Origin: Haemonchus contortus
Taxonomy: Eukaryota > Nematoda > Chromadorea > Rhabditida > Trichostrongylidae
Length of the DNA: 64,000 nucleotides
Assembly: GCA_000469685.2 (NCBI GenBank)
Contig: LS997564.1
Location: forward strand, 13,556,091-13,620,090
Direction: 5' to 3'
The position numbers were made by a program, and so were the translations under genes. This document shows, in pieces, positions 36,301 through 49,340 of this stretch. Each line of letters opens with the position of its first letter. Position 1 is the first letter of the stretch. The notes beneath the pieces are model-generated. The model searched no databases. It was not told where the DNA came from and worked only from the letters and a program-made list of their open reading frames with translations.

Positions 36301-39300
36301 CCCGATCCTCCAAAAACTGTGAAAGTTTGTTGTGCGGCAACCGTTTTGCCATGAAGCGATTCTCTGGTTTGGGATAGTTCTTCTCTTTGCGGCAAGTGTC
36401 ACAAATAAAGCCCTCAGGGAAAACCTGAACGATTCTTCAGTATTATCCAGAAATGAATTTGCAGCTTTCACACTGGCTTGGACGTGCCTATTCTCCCTTA
36501 ACTATGAGAGAGTAGAATGTACTAAGCTTCTCAAGTACCGAAGAAAAAAAGGGAAAAAAGACAATCAAGGGAATTCTTCAAAGTCACAGCTCAAAAAACT
36601 TGGAAGTTGATGATTTCGAAGAGAAAATCTACAGATACATGGCTGTGAACATCGCCGCCCAAAATAAAGGGGTACACAAACATTGCGCAATATCGCGAAA
36701 ACTTGCGCAATTGGTTTGTACCGAAATCTTCACGGATTGAAAAACTCCACTGATCAGTAACATAAGAATAACTCTAGGAGATTACTGTAAAACATTGGTC
36801 CACTCACCTTTTTGTCGTAAAGTGCACAAATGCGATGCCATTTCCGATGACAATATTTGCAAACTTCGAAAGGTTCATAGTCGATGACGTTGTTCTTCAT
36901 TTGCACAAACTTGTCTTTAGGTGCCATGTTCGACTGGTCGTTAGGATTTTCCGATAAAGAAATGCCTTCTGGTGGCAAGGCATCGAAACATTTGAGACAA
37001 TAAGTGTAGCGTTCGGACACAGTCACCCCATACTGTGAAGACGTCTGCTCATACCTGAAAAGGAATGAGTTTTAGAGCAAACGATATAACTCGATCGAGC
37101 TGCACTGCTCAAATCACTCTCTTAGTAACTAAATTCAAATTTAAGTACCATTTTTTCTGCAACGCTACCTGTGACCCTATATTGACGAAACGATCATTTC
37201 CCTATTCCCTACAACTAGGTTACATTTCCTTGAGCAGGTGACCAGGACTTTTGAATCTTATAGCTCTAATCATAAATAAATGCCTCGAATTTTGAGGTTT
37301 TATCGGAATCGTTTCAAATTTTGCAATTGCGAAGGTGGCGAGATTGTTTGCAGTTATTCAGTTGCCTAAGTTTAGGAAGAACTTGGGTTTGTGTGTGTTG
37401 GTTAATATCGTTGCTACATCGTTTACCCTTTGTGTTGGTCTGTATGATAAAGCGAACAATTATGATTTACTTAACCCATTTTTATGCCCTCCAAAGGGAA
37501 CCGCCTGAGTAGAAAACCCTCCCACTCACTGAAATCTTCCATCGCAAAATGTTAATAGTGCACAAAATAAAACTTACACCCAGTAAGGCTGTTCTCGCGC
37601 TATCGTACACATTGATGCACCATAGCAGAATAAAGCTAATGGAGTGAATGACAGCTTTCTCGAACAACAGTAACCCATTTGCTGCATGACTTGATCCATT
37701 TCGGTTACAAACATCTCGCTCAACTGAAGAAAGATCTTTTTGCACATTCAAATCACAGCATAGCAAACAAAAAAAAAAAACTGGTAAAGGTTCAAGCATG
37801 GCAGTGAAGCGGAGTGGGGTTAACTAGAGTTTCCTCTTTCTTCGAAACAGACTTCAAGAAGCTTACGATGCACCATGACACGTCAGAAAACTACTCATAA
37901 CCCTAGTGACCTAGCGCCTAAAGACTTTAACTTCAAAAAACTCTTACATGCCTACTTTGTGGCTGCCTTGGGCAACACACAACCTCCGTTCAGAATCATT
38001 TAATCATGTTTTTGATTGATTGCACTTCTTACTGCCCACTAATGATAACATAACAAAATTTGGATAGTTAAGTTACTTACCTTTGTGCAGTATTTATACA
38101 CCTTGCTGTTCTTACGATTGTACATCCATGCATTATCAAACATCAACCACATATCATCGCAAAACTCCCATGGATTTTTGTAACGACCGTTATCCAACTT
38201 CATACAAATTGTCGACAAATCCATAGGATGCTTTATTATCTCATTATAATCCTGAAACCATGTAACATTACTCTGACGCAGGACAAATATGTTATGAAAA
38301 ATTCACCACACCCAATTTTCAAACACGTAACTCACCGGAATGTGTAATAAGTCAGGATCAACTGGCATACGGAAGGGAACAGCATCTTCAGAGCAGTCCA
38401 TTTTTTCCCAAACCGGCCGTAAATAATGCCTGAAATGACTAACCATAAATTACCAACAGAAGGAATTTTGTTCAAAAGTGCGAATTTTCAGGAGATTGAG
38501 TTAATAGATCTCAAGCGGAGAGATGTACCTACCGCAACTCATTTGCATCGAAAATGGTGTCTTCTCCGGGAGGTGGCGTAGGCTCTCTTTTGACAATTTC
38601 CTTTTTAGGCGATGAAGTCGACTCAGTCTTTGCCGTGGGTACGGATTTTGTGGCCGCACTTGAGACCGATACCGTGGGGCCTGTAGAGGGACCAGGAGCT
38701 GCTGAACAGATAGGTGCGAGTAAAAAGGGTAGCACTCTCAAGTGATGATGCAAGTGAAAAGGGTAGTGTTGTCCCGTAAAACTCTACAGCAATGCTGCGA
38801 TGAAGTCAAAGCGAAGATATCTGCAATATCTTTACAAACCTTATAAAACGTGGTCCAGACTACGTTACGGAAACTGAATTCGTAAGCATGACCCTGTATC
38901 TTTCACGAAACTCCCAAAGAGGACTAACGCGGCAAAAAATATTAAAAGAATACATAACACCTCAGACAAGGAAACACAGATTTATCAAGGGCATCATCTG
39001 TTATCCCTTCTATTATTTAGCCGAGATGATCCCCTTCTCTCCTAACGACTGAATATCCCCATGACGTGGAACACATGGCACAAGCTTGACCTGAGCACTG
39101 AAAGACTAACAAAATTAGTGAACCAGGGAACGGAATCATACCTGAACAACCCTCTTCAATTTTCGCTTTTGAGTCCGTCCTTAATAACGTTGGAGGCAGA
39201 CCATTTGTCGATGATACACTTGTTGACGATGATAGCGGACCATTTTGTTCGCTAGAGTCCATCGACTCCATTTTCACCTGAAACATGCCGAAGTGAAATT

Positions 39301-42300
39301 TTTCAATCAAGGTGAAGGAAGAACTAGGGATGCTGACCAAAGGTGTTCCAGCTGCAGACCCATGACTGCTGTTCGGCTGTGCACTAAGTCGCTCCTGCGA
39401 ACGTTGTTGTTGCATTCGCGAATCAGCTGCTGAGGCTGGGGCTGACAATGGACCACTTCCAGTAGCACCCGTCCAACCCATATTGTGTTGTTGATGGGAT
39501 TGCTGGGAATGCGATGCTTGTTGCTGTTGGGTTTGCAAACCAGGTGGGAGTGGTGTTGAACCAGCTGTTCGATTCGGCGGATTTGGCATGTCCATGTCGA
39601 AATCAGGAATTGAACCAATAGCTGAAACCACACATGCTCTAATTTGAGTAAAGAATAACTCGAAATTATCGAGAGGTATTGAACGACATACATTCTGTGA
39701 ATCCGCTGTTTGGAGCCGGTTGTGCCTGACCAGTGGGTACGTTGCCTCCAGACTGTTGCTGTCCTCCTCCCCCTCCCGCTGCATTAACTGCATTATCCGC
39801 ACGGAGACGAGAGTTCTTTTTGTCTTGTAAGTCTTTTTGGATTTTGTAGATCTTTTCCGCCAACAGATGATAGTATTCTTCCTGTAAACGAAAATTGCAT
39901 TGAGAACAAAACTGGGGAAAAAATACTCAAAATTGCAGTTATTTCTATAGATACGGAAACTTCTAAAATTCAGAAGCCACTGACAAATTGTAAGCATATA
40001 TAAAAAAAGTGAAAGTTGCTCATGAACGTCCGATCGTTATCCATACTTAGTGGTCACCAACTGTACAAGGGTGCTCATTACTGCAGAAAAACCTGGCTTC
40101 CCCAAAGCTACATTACAATATTACGATTTCACTCTCCCGCAAATCACTAGTCATTAGTATACGAAACGTGGCCTATCAGTATTTCATTTCGGTGCATCTC
40201 TACTACATCTGCATCAAGGTAGCAAGCACCTCAAAGGGCGTTACGTGGCATAGGTGCTTTCTACCCTACAATTAGATGTATTCGGCTCACCCGATCATTG
40301 GCTGATTCAAACATCTCCATTTCGACCTTTCGAGCATAGTTGATGAGGTCACGGATTCGTTGATCATGTATCGCGCTTGGATCCGGTGACGGGAATATAG
40401 CTTTCACCAACTTTCCAACAAGATGATTACGAAGATCACGAGTGACGTGTTGATGCCACTCCTGAAATTCAGTAAATTTGAGCTTCTAGAACCTCGACTG
40501 ATTAGACTTATACCTTAACTTCTAAAAACTACCTTTGCGCTCATTCTTTAGTGTACGAATAAGCATACCACGGTTAGACTGGCACGTGATACACAAAAAA
40601 GTAATGAATGATAAGATAAAGATAATATTGTATTCACTTCCACCGTAAACGTAAGTTAGCACGTTTGTACACGTCCCTTTTCAAAATTCATCACAAGTGA
40701 GGAAATAATAGATGCCAAATATATAATATTAGATGCTAATTTGAAAGTGTTTGAGCTGCTTTCCCTATGAGACACAATGAAGTCTTAGAAGCTTTGATAG
40801 ATAGAAAATCACCGAGCAACCCACGAAGTTTCTGATCCACGAATTTTTCCATCTTACATTTTCCGTATTCAAGCACATCCTTACCTTAGCATGACTTGGC
40901 ACATCCGGAGGTGGGAAGTTTATCGTGGAGAAGTCACCAGGAGCTCGAGACATCATGCCATGATGACCTCCAGGGGCGGCACCAACTGAACCGGGCCCGG
41001 CATGCTTATTGGGTGGATTTGGCGAGCGGAACGGATCACTGAAAAATTATATTGAACGCTATGAATTCAACGGCCAAACATTTCAAACCATACTTCATCG
41101 GCGGATTATAATCGTTCAATAATCCAGCAGCGGACATGGGACCACTAGGAGGACCGGACACACCAGCCCCACTTGGTGGTGCTGAGCTACCCGCAGCTGC
41201 TGCCGCAGCCGCTGCTCCGGCATTGGTGGCCGGTGCAGGAGAGCCAAACTGTGCCATAGGATCAACTGATTGTGGGCCACCCGGTCCTACGCCTCCAGCT
41301 GAGCCTGGTGCTCCGACTGATCCAGGTCCAAGAAGCTGGCTCATGTCTTGCAGTGCTAAATGACAGTTTTTAAAGTAACTCACGAAATGGAAAACTGGTA
41401 AAACCACATATTGATGATAAATTCTGACATAGCTCACTTCCAGCTGCGGAAGGCTGGTTCTGGATACTTTTCAACGGTTTACATACGGGACAGTCATCTC
41501 GGTTGCAGTTCTTCCAGTGAGCTATAATCTGCCGTGACGAAGCGCAATGTGCATCTGAACGTACAGTATAATTTCCATTATCGACTCATCACACATATAA
41601 AAAAAAATTAAATCGATTGTAAAATTTACAGGTGCATTGCCGTCCGTTGTGGCATATGGTCATGTGTTGCAGAACTTCTTTCATTGTACTACAATGTGGT
41701 AGATTGCACGGTGTTCGCCCGTTGGCCGCTTCAGCAGGATTCTGGAGCAGTAAAACAATAAGATTCACTTCTCTACTCCTTTGCTTCTATTCACGAATCC
41801 AAATCAAAAATTTATGCGTTATTAGATGTTTCATGAAAAGTTAGACCTCAACGAGTATTTCCCATTTACTCCTACTTTAACTTAAATGTGGTAGTTCGCC
41901 AAATATAGCACTACAACGTGACGAATGCCCCAAAATCGCGTCATTCAGCTCGCTGAGAATGTTAAAATCCCACAAATATATCTTGTGATGCTTCAAATTT
42001 CAGATACATTCAAATTCGGTTCAAAGACGAAATCAATTACGTAGTAGAGTGTAGGGTGTAGAAACAAAAAAAAACTTCGACCAACTCAAAATTACGCTAT
42101 GCAGTGGAAATCAAACGAAGTAAAATCAAAATAAGCAGAATAAAAAAGTCGACTCGGTACATAAAAGCTGTTGATACCTGCTGCTACACGAAGCAGCAAT
42201 GACTTCTTTGAATTTCAAATATGAAAAATTAGCAAAAGTAGAAGTTAAAGCAGTAGGAAAAGTCTTTATCTCCACCATAGCTACTAGCAAAAAGTACAAG

Positions 42301-45087
42301 ACGTCTGAGTTTTCAGAGGTCGGATTCGGGACTAGGTAGCTTCGTTCATCCTTTGGGGACCCCTGAGCAACAAGGAGCCTTATTCATTCGTCTGGGACCC
42401 CGACCGCTCCGATTCAGCCGATTCAGAAAAAACGGATTCGAAGTCTAGGCGTGAGGTAGAAATTATTTCATCGTCATCGAACAGAATTTGTCACGTCAAA
42501 GAGAAACCTGTTAAAACATGTCTATTCCCACAGCGTCACATATAAAAGCGCCAACACAAAAATAGATATCGCTGTTGGACGTTTCACCGACCTATCCCGC
42601 TCCTCCATATAGAGATAGGTCGTTCAGCCCTTTTGTTTTGTTTTCTATTGCTAGATTACTACTTTCCTTACTTTTAACAATTTCCATCAGTTTTTCCACT
42701 TTTCCTCAAGCCAATGACTCGCATAACACTAAACTTTCATTCATTCCCGAATTATTCGCAACCATCATTTATACCTTTGGGACCCAAGAACAACGTTTGA
42801 ATGAAAGGAATGACTACACCCTTAACCTAAAGGTTGACCACATTCTTGAGGGTTTGCATCTATTTAAAATGCAGGGCAGTTAAAGGTCAGGTGTAAGATT
42901 AGCTCACTCTTTTGCATGAGAACGTAATGTTTACGAGCAAGGCAGAAAGCCTCGGGATGGGAAGAGAAGCCACATTAACCTTGGAAATGGAGAAGCCAGT
43001 TGCAATAATTTCTTAACTATTTGGAAACGTTTTGCTAAGCCCTTCTAGTGCCTTCATTGACTAGAAACCATTAAACTATAAAGTCAATGAACCCACTCTT
43101 TCTCGTTGCTGGCATTTGTGTGCATGCAGAAGCAGGACAAGTTGTTGCTGAATTAGCTTCCGCTTCTCGGGATCTTGAGTGCCCGGTGTCAAAGGCGTGC
43201 CTCCGGTCCGTTGAGGCGGCTGCGAGACCGGTGCTCCTTGCATAGAATGTGGATGTTGTTGTCCAGAAGGTGGTCCACCATTTGGCATCTGCATCATTCC
43301 CTAAGATGTTAGCATTCAATCACCTTTTCTAATCTGAGTGCCCATTTAAGAAACCTTATAAACCTGCGGTGGTTGCGATGGAGCAGTTGCGCCAGGAGGA
43401 CGGTTGCTCATTTGATGTGGACCATTTGACTGCGACGGGTCCATCATCATCATCTGAATTGGTGGTTGTGGGTTTGCAACAGACGTGGGTACAGTAAGAA
43501 CGTTTACCGGTGGCCCTTGCGGAGGACCAGGATGACCAGGCATCATTCCCGGATAAGGTTGTCGGTTCATAAAGCCCTGTAATGTAGACCTTCGCATGTT
43601 GGTGAATTGTTCAATACTAATGATGAGAAACTGCTCAAAAGGGCTTATCGAAAAAAAGGAATTGCTGATTTTCTACCTGAGGTGGTGGTCCACCCATGAA
43701 CTGCTCCGGTCGTTGACCTTGAAACGGTGCATTCGGGTTGAAAGGTTGCTCCATCATGCCTGGAGGTCGCATCATACCTGGCATCATTTGAGGCATACCT
43801 GTAAAAACAGAAATTTGCAGAGAGAAGAACAAAGAGTTCATATTTTCTAAGAGGTTTCTCAGGTTCCAAAACACTACCTGGCCGACCAGGAGGTGCCATC
43901 TGTGGTGGCCGTTGCATATGCGCTCCGTTCATCATACCACCCCTAGGAATGGCTTGGCCTCGTCCCTGTCCAGGATATGGTATCTAAATTGAGAGCTTTT
44001 CCACAAAACTATCTTCAGTAAGCGAGATGACAGAAAAACTTGAAAGCCTGTAGTGAAATAGAATACAGCTTAAGGGGGATCAAGCTCACTTGATTTGGAG
44101 CACCCTGTGGTGCATACTGGCCAGGGTAACCACGCATTTGGCCTTGAGGTCCACCAGTCATCATGGGTTGACCGTATTGTGCTTGCTGAGGCAATTGCAT
44201 GCCGTCGTACATCACAGGAGGTCCCTGACCTGAAATAGGAAAAGTGTAAATGACAAGTTCACCTTAACAATTTTTCCAACATCAAAGTACATACCTGGTG
44301 CTCTCATCGGTCCCCCAGGAGGCCCTCCAGGAGGTCCACCAGGAGAGGGTCCAGGGCCGCCCGCCCCTCGCCCTGCCCCTGCCATGTTTGCATTTGGAGG
44401 AGACATCATCGTAGCACCAGTCATTGGACTCCTGTACATTCTTTCTATAAAACATTACGGGAACTTAACATAGTTTGATGACCCACCTAGTATTGAAATT
44501 GTTCGCCGTGGGTGCTCCAGAAAACGCAGGCCGTGGTGAATTGTTTGCTGCAGGACCTTGTGTTTGGGTCATTAGTAGTTCCTAAAGCACTCATTTTAAA
44601 TTCCACCAGAGCTCCAAATAAGAGGAATATAATCCAGCCGAATGATTCGGAAATATACCTGTAAGACAGACTGTTGTTGACCGCCACCTTGTGATTGTTG
44701 CCCGCCCGTTTGTCCCCCACCGGCCTGACCATACCCGGCCGGTGCCATGGGAGCGGTCATGGAGGACTGTGAAGTGGTCTAAGATATAGAGCTAAGGCTC
44801 AGAACACAGACAAAGAAATTCAATAAATGAAACGATGATTTGAAAAGGCATATCTTAGAACGATAACTGAGAACTTACGGGTATGTCACCGCCAATGTGT
44901 GCCGACTGCGGTAATGGCTCTAACTTTTCAAGTTCACTCAGTCCATCCAATCCATCCCCAGATTCAAAATCTGAGCAAGGCACTGTAACAAACAGCAATC
45001 TAAAAATCTTTAGCAAGAGGTATGTAGCAAAAACGAATAAAACTGACCAGAATCGACTTTTAGCTTCTTGCACGCTGGCTCGTCCAT
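30325..45087 (-). CDS. cbp-1: CREB-binding protein / p300 histone acetyltransferase
   Basis: 44 exons were reconstructed, starting at ATG 45087 ([13 protein letters not shown]...) and ending at TGA 30325-30327 (...SGQFR), about 2,110 codons. Exons, 5' to 3': 45087-45048, 44982-44879, 44778-44659, 44581-44487, 44440-44295, 44229-44090, 43983-43878, 43798-43677, 43576-43364, 43300-43097, 41741-41630, 41554-41438, 41355-41094, 41038-40885, 40461-40291, 39881-39692, 39621-39338, 39277-39142, 38701-38533, 38429-38336, 38251-38081, 37723-37578, 37054-36808, 36424-36302, 36224-36109, 35879-35736, 35675-35580, 35497-35374, 35301-35227, 35155-35070, 35006-34905, 34768-34648, 34357-34194, 33431-33314, 33071-32948, 32864-32667, 32597-32483, 32082-31982, 31895-31787, 31722-31452, 31254-31166, 31064-30853, 30787-30572, 30414-30325. 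The protein is a nuclear coactivator that acetylates histones and binds transcription factors. Phases agree throughout except for a 2-bp deficit in 33071-32948. Exon ends near 43364, 44440 and 39338 are the least certain. Confidence 0.93.
30853..31064 (-). other. cbp-1: cbp-1: NCBD/IBiD-like segment
   Basis: After a poly-Gln/Pro run the exon reads [20 protein letters not shown], then a Gln-rich helix ending [15 protein letters not shown]. In CBP/p300 the nuclear coactivator binding domain ends in a very similar LKSNPQLMAAFIKQR-type helix. It is therefore the likely binding site for steroid-receptor-coactivator-like or IRF/p53-like partners. The first helix is diverged. Confidence 0.7.
31452..31722 (-). 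other. cbp-1: cbp-1: Q/M/G/P-rich low-complexity tail exon
   Basis: The exon encodes [24 protein letters not shown] sequence with a second run of about a dozen Gln (about 31560-31600). The tail exons 31166-31254, 30572-30787 and 30325-30414 have similar composition. It is disordered activation-type sequence, and the CAG/CAA runs are likely length-variable. Confidence 0.85.
32483..32864 (-). other. cbp-1: cbp-1: TAZ2 zinc-binding domain
   Basis: Two exons encode [20 protein letters not shown], then [35 protein letters not shown] and, after the junction, [20 protein letters not shown]. The HxxxC..CxxC clusters of TAZ2 are all present. The family binds activation domains of factors such as p53 and E1A-class ligands. 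Confidence 0.92.
32948..33431 (-). other. cbp-1: cbp-1: ZZ zinc finger with a 2-bp frame disruption
   Basis: Exon 33431-33314 encodes [18 protein letters not shown] and [15 protein letters not shown], ending at a GTGAGT donor in phase 0. Exon 33071-32948 should continue [11 protein letters not shown], but the DNA reads GACTTTGATCTGCGAG, two bases short of what the downstream frame needs. In phase 0 it meets a TGA nine codons in. The downstream frame ([20 protein letters not shown]) is intact and joins TAZ2 correctly. No alternative donor or acceptor restores the frame. Confidence 0.85.
34194..36302 (-). other. cbp-1: cbp-1: histone acetyltransferase (HAT) domain
   Basis: Nine exons give the catalytic domain: [131 protein letters not shown], then an acidic/basic insert and a C-terminal part with [19 protein letters not shown]. 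The Tyr of the [10 protein letters not shown] motif corresponds to the catalytic tyrosine of human p300, and the [11 protein letters not shown] and KPKRLQ stretches that line the acetyl-CoA/lysine sites are conserved. It should be an active lysine acetyltransferase if the frame downstream is intact. Confidence 0.93.
36302..37054 (-). other. cbp-1: cbp-1: RING/PHD region
   Basis: Exon 37054-36808 reads [16 protein letters not shown] and [16 protein letters not shown]; exon 36424-36302 continues [17 protein letters not shown]. The CxxC, CxxC-H-xx-C and CxxC pairs are those of the CBP/p300 PHD finger, which sits against the HAT domain and the autoregulatory RING. The preceding part ([19 protein letters not shown], exon 37723-37578) supplies the RING-side cysteines. 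Confidence 0.9.
37690..38429 (-). other. cbp-1: cbp-1: bromodomain
   Basis: Exons 38429-38336, 38251-38081 and the start of 37723-37578 encode [54 protein letters not shown] and [20 protein letters not shown], ending YKYCTKLSEMF. The acetyl-lysine-binding Asn (in YNRKNSKVY) and the ZA-loop Pro-Val-Asp motif are present. It reads acetylated histones next to the HAT domain. Confidence 0.93.
39820..40461 (-). other. cbp-1: cbp-1: KIX domain
   Basis: Exon 40461-40291 encodes [40 protein letters not shown] and [17 protein letters not shown]; exon 39881-39692 continues [20 protein letters not shown]. This is the three-helix KIX fold that binds CREB- and Myb-type activators, with the WH..VT and [14 protein letters not shown] signatures intact. 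Confidence 0.93.
41438..43162 (-). other. cbp-1: cbp-1: TAZ1 zinc-binding domain
   Basis: The domain is split over three exons around the longest intron of the gene (41742-43096). Exon 43300-43097 ends with [20 protein letters not shown], exon 41741-41630 has [20 protein letters not shown], and exon 41554-41438 has [20 protein letters not shown] and CPVCKPLKS. The metal ligands of TAZ1 are all present. The intron has no recognised gene. Confidence 0.92.
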
Positions 45088-48000
45088 GGCGTCGAGTGAG
45101 CCGTGGATTGGCGGGCGTGCGCACGCTGCTTGATCCGAGAGCTTCAGCAGCTACTCCGGTTGGTTAACTAATCAGATGCTTGCTGTCGTAGCAGAACAAC
45201 TCAAGACGAGACGCGCAGTGCTGGCATGCAGCTTGGCCGTCCGCCTTTGCTACCTTCTTGTCTTTTAAGCGACACGCTGAAATGGGAATTTACTTCCGAT
45301 GATTGTGTACACAACGACAAAAAATCACGGAATCAATATTAGTAGGAACACTAACACCAATTAGACACGGTACGGAAAAAAGCTTCAGAAGAGCTGACAC
45401 CTGCTATGGTGCTAATAATTGAAATGAACTATTATGAACACGAAAAGACCTCTACACATAACCCGAACATTTCATACACGCAGATAATATATTTACACTG
45501 TTGCACATACCCTTATGTGAACATCTGCATATATATAAAATATAATAATACAGATACAGAGATATCGAAATTAGAAGAATTTGAAACTGTCAAAATCGAC
45601 CAGAACAAAGCCTATCCAATGCCTAAAAAATCGCAAAGTCTCCTAGAAACTTCACGATTTTTCGAGCATGGTTTTACCAACAACAAAACAGAAATAAGAG
45701 CAGTTTTAACAACTGCACAGGTTTCATGAAGCTAATATGATCCCGGAAGAAAAGAAAAAATACTAAAAAGCTCAAACTTGCAAACAATAAAGAAAAAACT
45801 TAAAAATAGAAATGGCACAACGTGAGAACGATTTCATTTGTTACTTACCGCTCGAAAAGAGCTACCGAATTCAACTTTTAATAAGTTAAGAAAGTACACA
45901 TAAGAATCAAAGTAAAGAACCAAAAACGTGCATGTTCACCCTCTTCGGCACGCGCTACGCATTATTTATAGAAAATTGGAATGAAAATAGTATTGTTCAG
46001 AAAACAAAGGACCTATACAGGAACAACTCGTTCGAAAATCCATGGCCGTTCCAAAGATCAAAACTGACCAACGTAGTGACCATCAAGTTGATCTGAACGC
46101 TAAGAAAAGCATGCCAAATCTTTTCCAGTAGACCGAGATGAACGCCTAGGCATCGCTTGGATGCATGATACGCAGACAGTCCCTACCTAGAGACAGCAGG
46201 GAATTCGTGGAGTGTGCAGACGAACCCACCAGCGAAACGCTGCGATGGTCATTGCAACGGAGTCAGCATGGCTGCCGAGCTCGTGCTATAGGAAGCAGAA
46301 CTCCGCCTCTCCGTAAAGTACGGTAGATAGGCACAGCAATAGCGCTTCGCACGCCGCTTCGCTTTTGAAGCAACTGAGGGCTACATGGAAGAAACCCTTT
46401 GGCAAGGATAAGTAGATCAAATGATCACTTTCTACGAAAGTAAGAACAGTTAGTGAAAGAAGTTGCATCAGTACAAAGTACTATGAAAAATTTTGTTACC
46501 AAACATACCACTACCTGAGAAATTGGCACTTGCAAAGTGCAAGGTAAAAGACCGTAAAAGTCACGTAGATCACAACCTTCGAAAGAGCAAACTTCTCCTT
46601 TCCAATAAGCTACAGGTAGCACAACATTTTGGGGCAAAAAAGAGGATAATTCATGGGGTAAAAGTTGCAAAATTTAAGAAAAAAATTTAAGTAGATCAGT
46701 AAAAATCTGCGAAATAATCAATAGAAACATGTAAATAAAGACTGCAAATGATCTTTCAAACTTCCCTTTAGCTGAAGAAACGAGAAAAGAGCGAAAAACC
46801 TTGTGCGCATACGTGAAAGTACAAGACACCTCGCAGTGCAGGAATGATCACGCGCGAACGTACGGCATGTCACCGAGGAAAAAACGTTAACGTGACGAAA
46901 GTGATTTATGAACGCCAGCGGACCATCACGACCATGTTCATGGTCGTGTCGATGATGCTCATGGTGAGAAACACCAGCACGGCCGGCTCAGCGTGTCCTC
47001 AAGATTGTAATAACGCGCCGGTGGGGGCGGGGCGAGCAGATGCCCGCACCATCAGCACGATGCGCGCTGCTAGCGCTCACGCTCACCAGAATGTGCCACT
47101 ACTGGTACTACTACAGCTCGTACGTCTAGCCGTACAACTCCTAATAGTCCTTAGGACTGCTCAGTATGAGGGCAACTATGCTGCTGTCATTCTTAACACG
47201 CCTCTTCCCCATTTCATGCATCCCGGTGTTCCTATGTTGCGCCGAACAGAAGGTCCATTGTAAATCTACACTGTAACCTCTTCGCAGGGGTCTCTTCTGC
47301 TGCTGGATAAGCTGATTCTGATATTCCAACAGAACACTACATCAGCAACTGAACTCATGCGGTATTCTACTGCACCTCGGCTTGTGGTACTGACCGTAAG
47401 TCTTTCTTATCGGTTGAGGCTTCCTACTGTTTTCCGTTTGCACTTACTTTACTGGTAATCGATTCAATATTTTGCGAAACTACTCCTGTAAGGTCTTTTA
47501 GGGAAGCAAAAAGAGAATGAAAGGTAGGGATGCTAACCAAGGGCAAAGGATATGGCCCTTTATTCCTCTGGTTCACCATACGCATCTACCCTATCTTCAG
47601 TCAGGACATGTAGCAGGTCTGGGGGCTCCAATCGCCTCACAGTTGTAAATTCAAAAATTGACTGACCACTTCAGAAATCAGTGAAGTTGTATAGTAGATG
47701 GGTATATAACGGTACACATCCCGAGTATGAATTTAGCTTTATACCATTCAATGGGAACGTTGGATTCGTGCTATAGCTGCTCTTTTAGTAGTTGATTGTA
47801 ACTTTTACTCGGCATTGAAGGACTTGGTTTTTAAAAGACTGTCTTAAAATAATCCCGGACATACCTCAACCGATAGTTTGCGCGAAGGCGGTGGCTCTCT
47901 TATCTCTGAACTATTGCGAACACTCGCATGAATACCATGGATCACCCAGAAGGGACAATTGCTCGAGATCAAACGTTTGTTTGAAATTTTTCTCTTCAGG

Positions 48001-49286
48001 CTTCAATTGAAGAGTCTGTAGTAAGGTAGGTGAAGAGAATCGTATGGTAGGTGTGTGAACTTTTGCGCCGACTTTGAACCACGAAACATACGCGATGAGA
48101 TTCCCTCCCATTAATTTTTCCTCAAAAACTGGGAAAGGCTATTTTATTCTGGCTACTGCATTTGTAAAAACGTGCCATCATCGCTCTCACATGCCTTGCT
48201 AAAATCCAGGAGAGCGGTAAAGTTTGAAGAAGGTGGGATAGAGTGCTACCAGAGAAATCAAACAGAGATGAAAACCTCATGAGTCTTTGTGGGAAGGGAG
48301 TTAATGTTCGTGATTTCATATACTTTCAGTCAATCAAAGTTTATGTTCTGCATAGAAACTAATATGAGCATACGTATACGCTACCGATTAATTGCAAACA
48401 ACCAATTTCAAGTCCTAGAGTCTCCAGTTCACATACCTTATAATCATCAGATGGTTACCTCACTAGATAATTACGTTACAATGGATCATGCCTCTTTTTC
48501 GTAGTGGTATAGTTGTTATGCTCTAATGTAAATTTTAAAAGTAAAAACGAAAAGTGACGGTTTGATTAGCAGGATTGTCTGGCATCAAAGGAGCCCTCGT
48601 ATCCACAGATATAGCGAACAAACGAAGGTAAAGTATTGCAAACTATTTGTCTATACTCTCAAAAAGCGCGCACAAAGCTGTGATATCGTTCTTTACATAG
48701 TATGGCAGGCGAGCAATGAGATTGAAAGTTTTGATGTAACATTTATTCTCGCTTGTGCAACGCCTCATTGAAAATTTTCCCAAAATCGGGGTGAGAAACC
48801 AAATGATTGCCTGTTTCAGGTCATTTATTTTACTCTACTATATCGTTAAATTGGACAGTTGCGTATACGAAAGAGGAACAGAGGCATTTGAAAAACTTCG
48901 GACAAGGACGATAAAGGTACTGTTGATCAAGGCTATATTTTTTGACCGTGTTTTCCAGAGCTGACCTGACTCAACAAGAGGTTTAAGAAAGATATGCTAA
49001 AGAGTTCTCACTTGACTTCTGAGGAGGAGCAAGGAAGCACGATAGAATGTTAAAGGTATGTTCTCAGTTTTTTCATTCCTCTCGACTAATTCGAACCAAT
49101 AGAATGTGATGCCAAAAAATGTGATGTGTAAAGGCGTCGCGTCTTTGAACATCACGACTTTTTTGTTTTTTTCGATGTTTCGATTGAACATAAAAAGAAT
49201 AAATAAAGTAAAAATCCGTGACCTAAATGCCATGATCAGTCTTCCAAAGAGAACTCAGTCTTGCTTCAAGCAAAAGATATGCAAAT
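45088..49286. other. Upstream region of cbp-1, no other gene supported
   Basis: The cbp-1 promoter and 5' untranslated region should lie just above 45087 (the first 150 bases are GC-rich), but no core element or trans-splice acceptor can be named. A 139-codon plus frame at 46844-47263 sits in GC-rich DNA and has a hydrophobic patch (TTMFMVVSMMLM) before a possible GTGAGA donor, but its downstream frame is not convincing. Nothing else is supported. Confidence 0.35.
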
Positions 49287-49340
49287 TGCTGTGAGGAAAA
49301 GAAGGCTTTCGAATGCTGTGAGGAAGAGAAGGCTTTCGAA
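49287..49340 (+). repeat. Two-copy 27-bp tandem repeat
   Basis: TGCTGTGAGGAAAAGAAGGC followed by TTTCGAA is repeated immediately with a single base change (AAAA to AAGA). Confidence 0.85.

Noticed and set aside
42575..42883. 102-codon plus-strand frame within the long cbp-1 intron
   Set aside because: No recognised content and no splice or promoter context; treated as intronic noise.
46844..47263. 139-codon frame with a hydrophobic patch in GC-rich DNA
   Set aside because: Possible donor and acceptor sites exist, but no joined frame stays open or looks like a protein family; the other frames are equally open in places.
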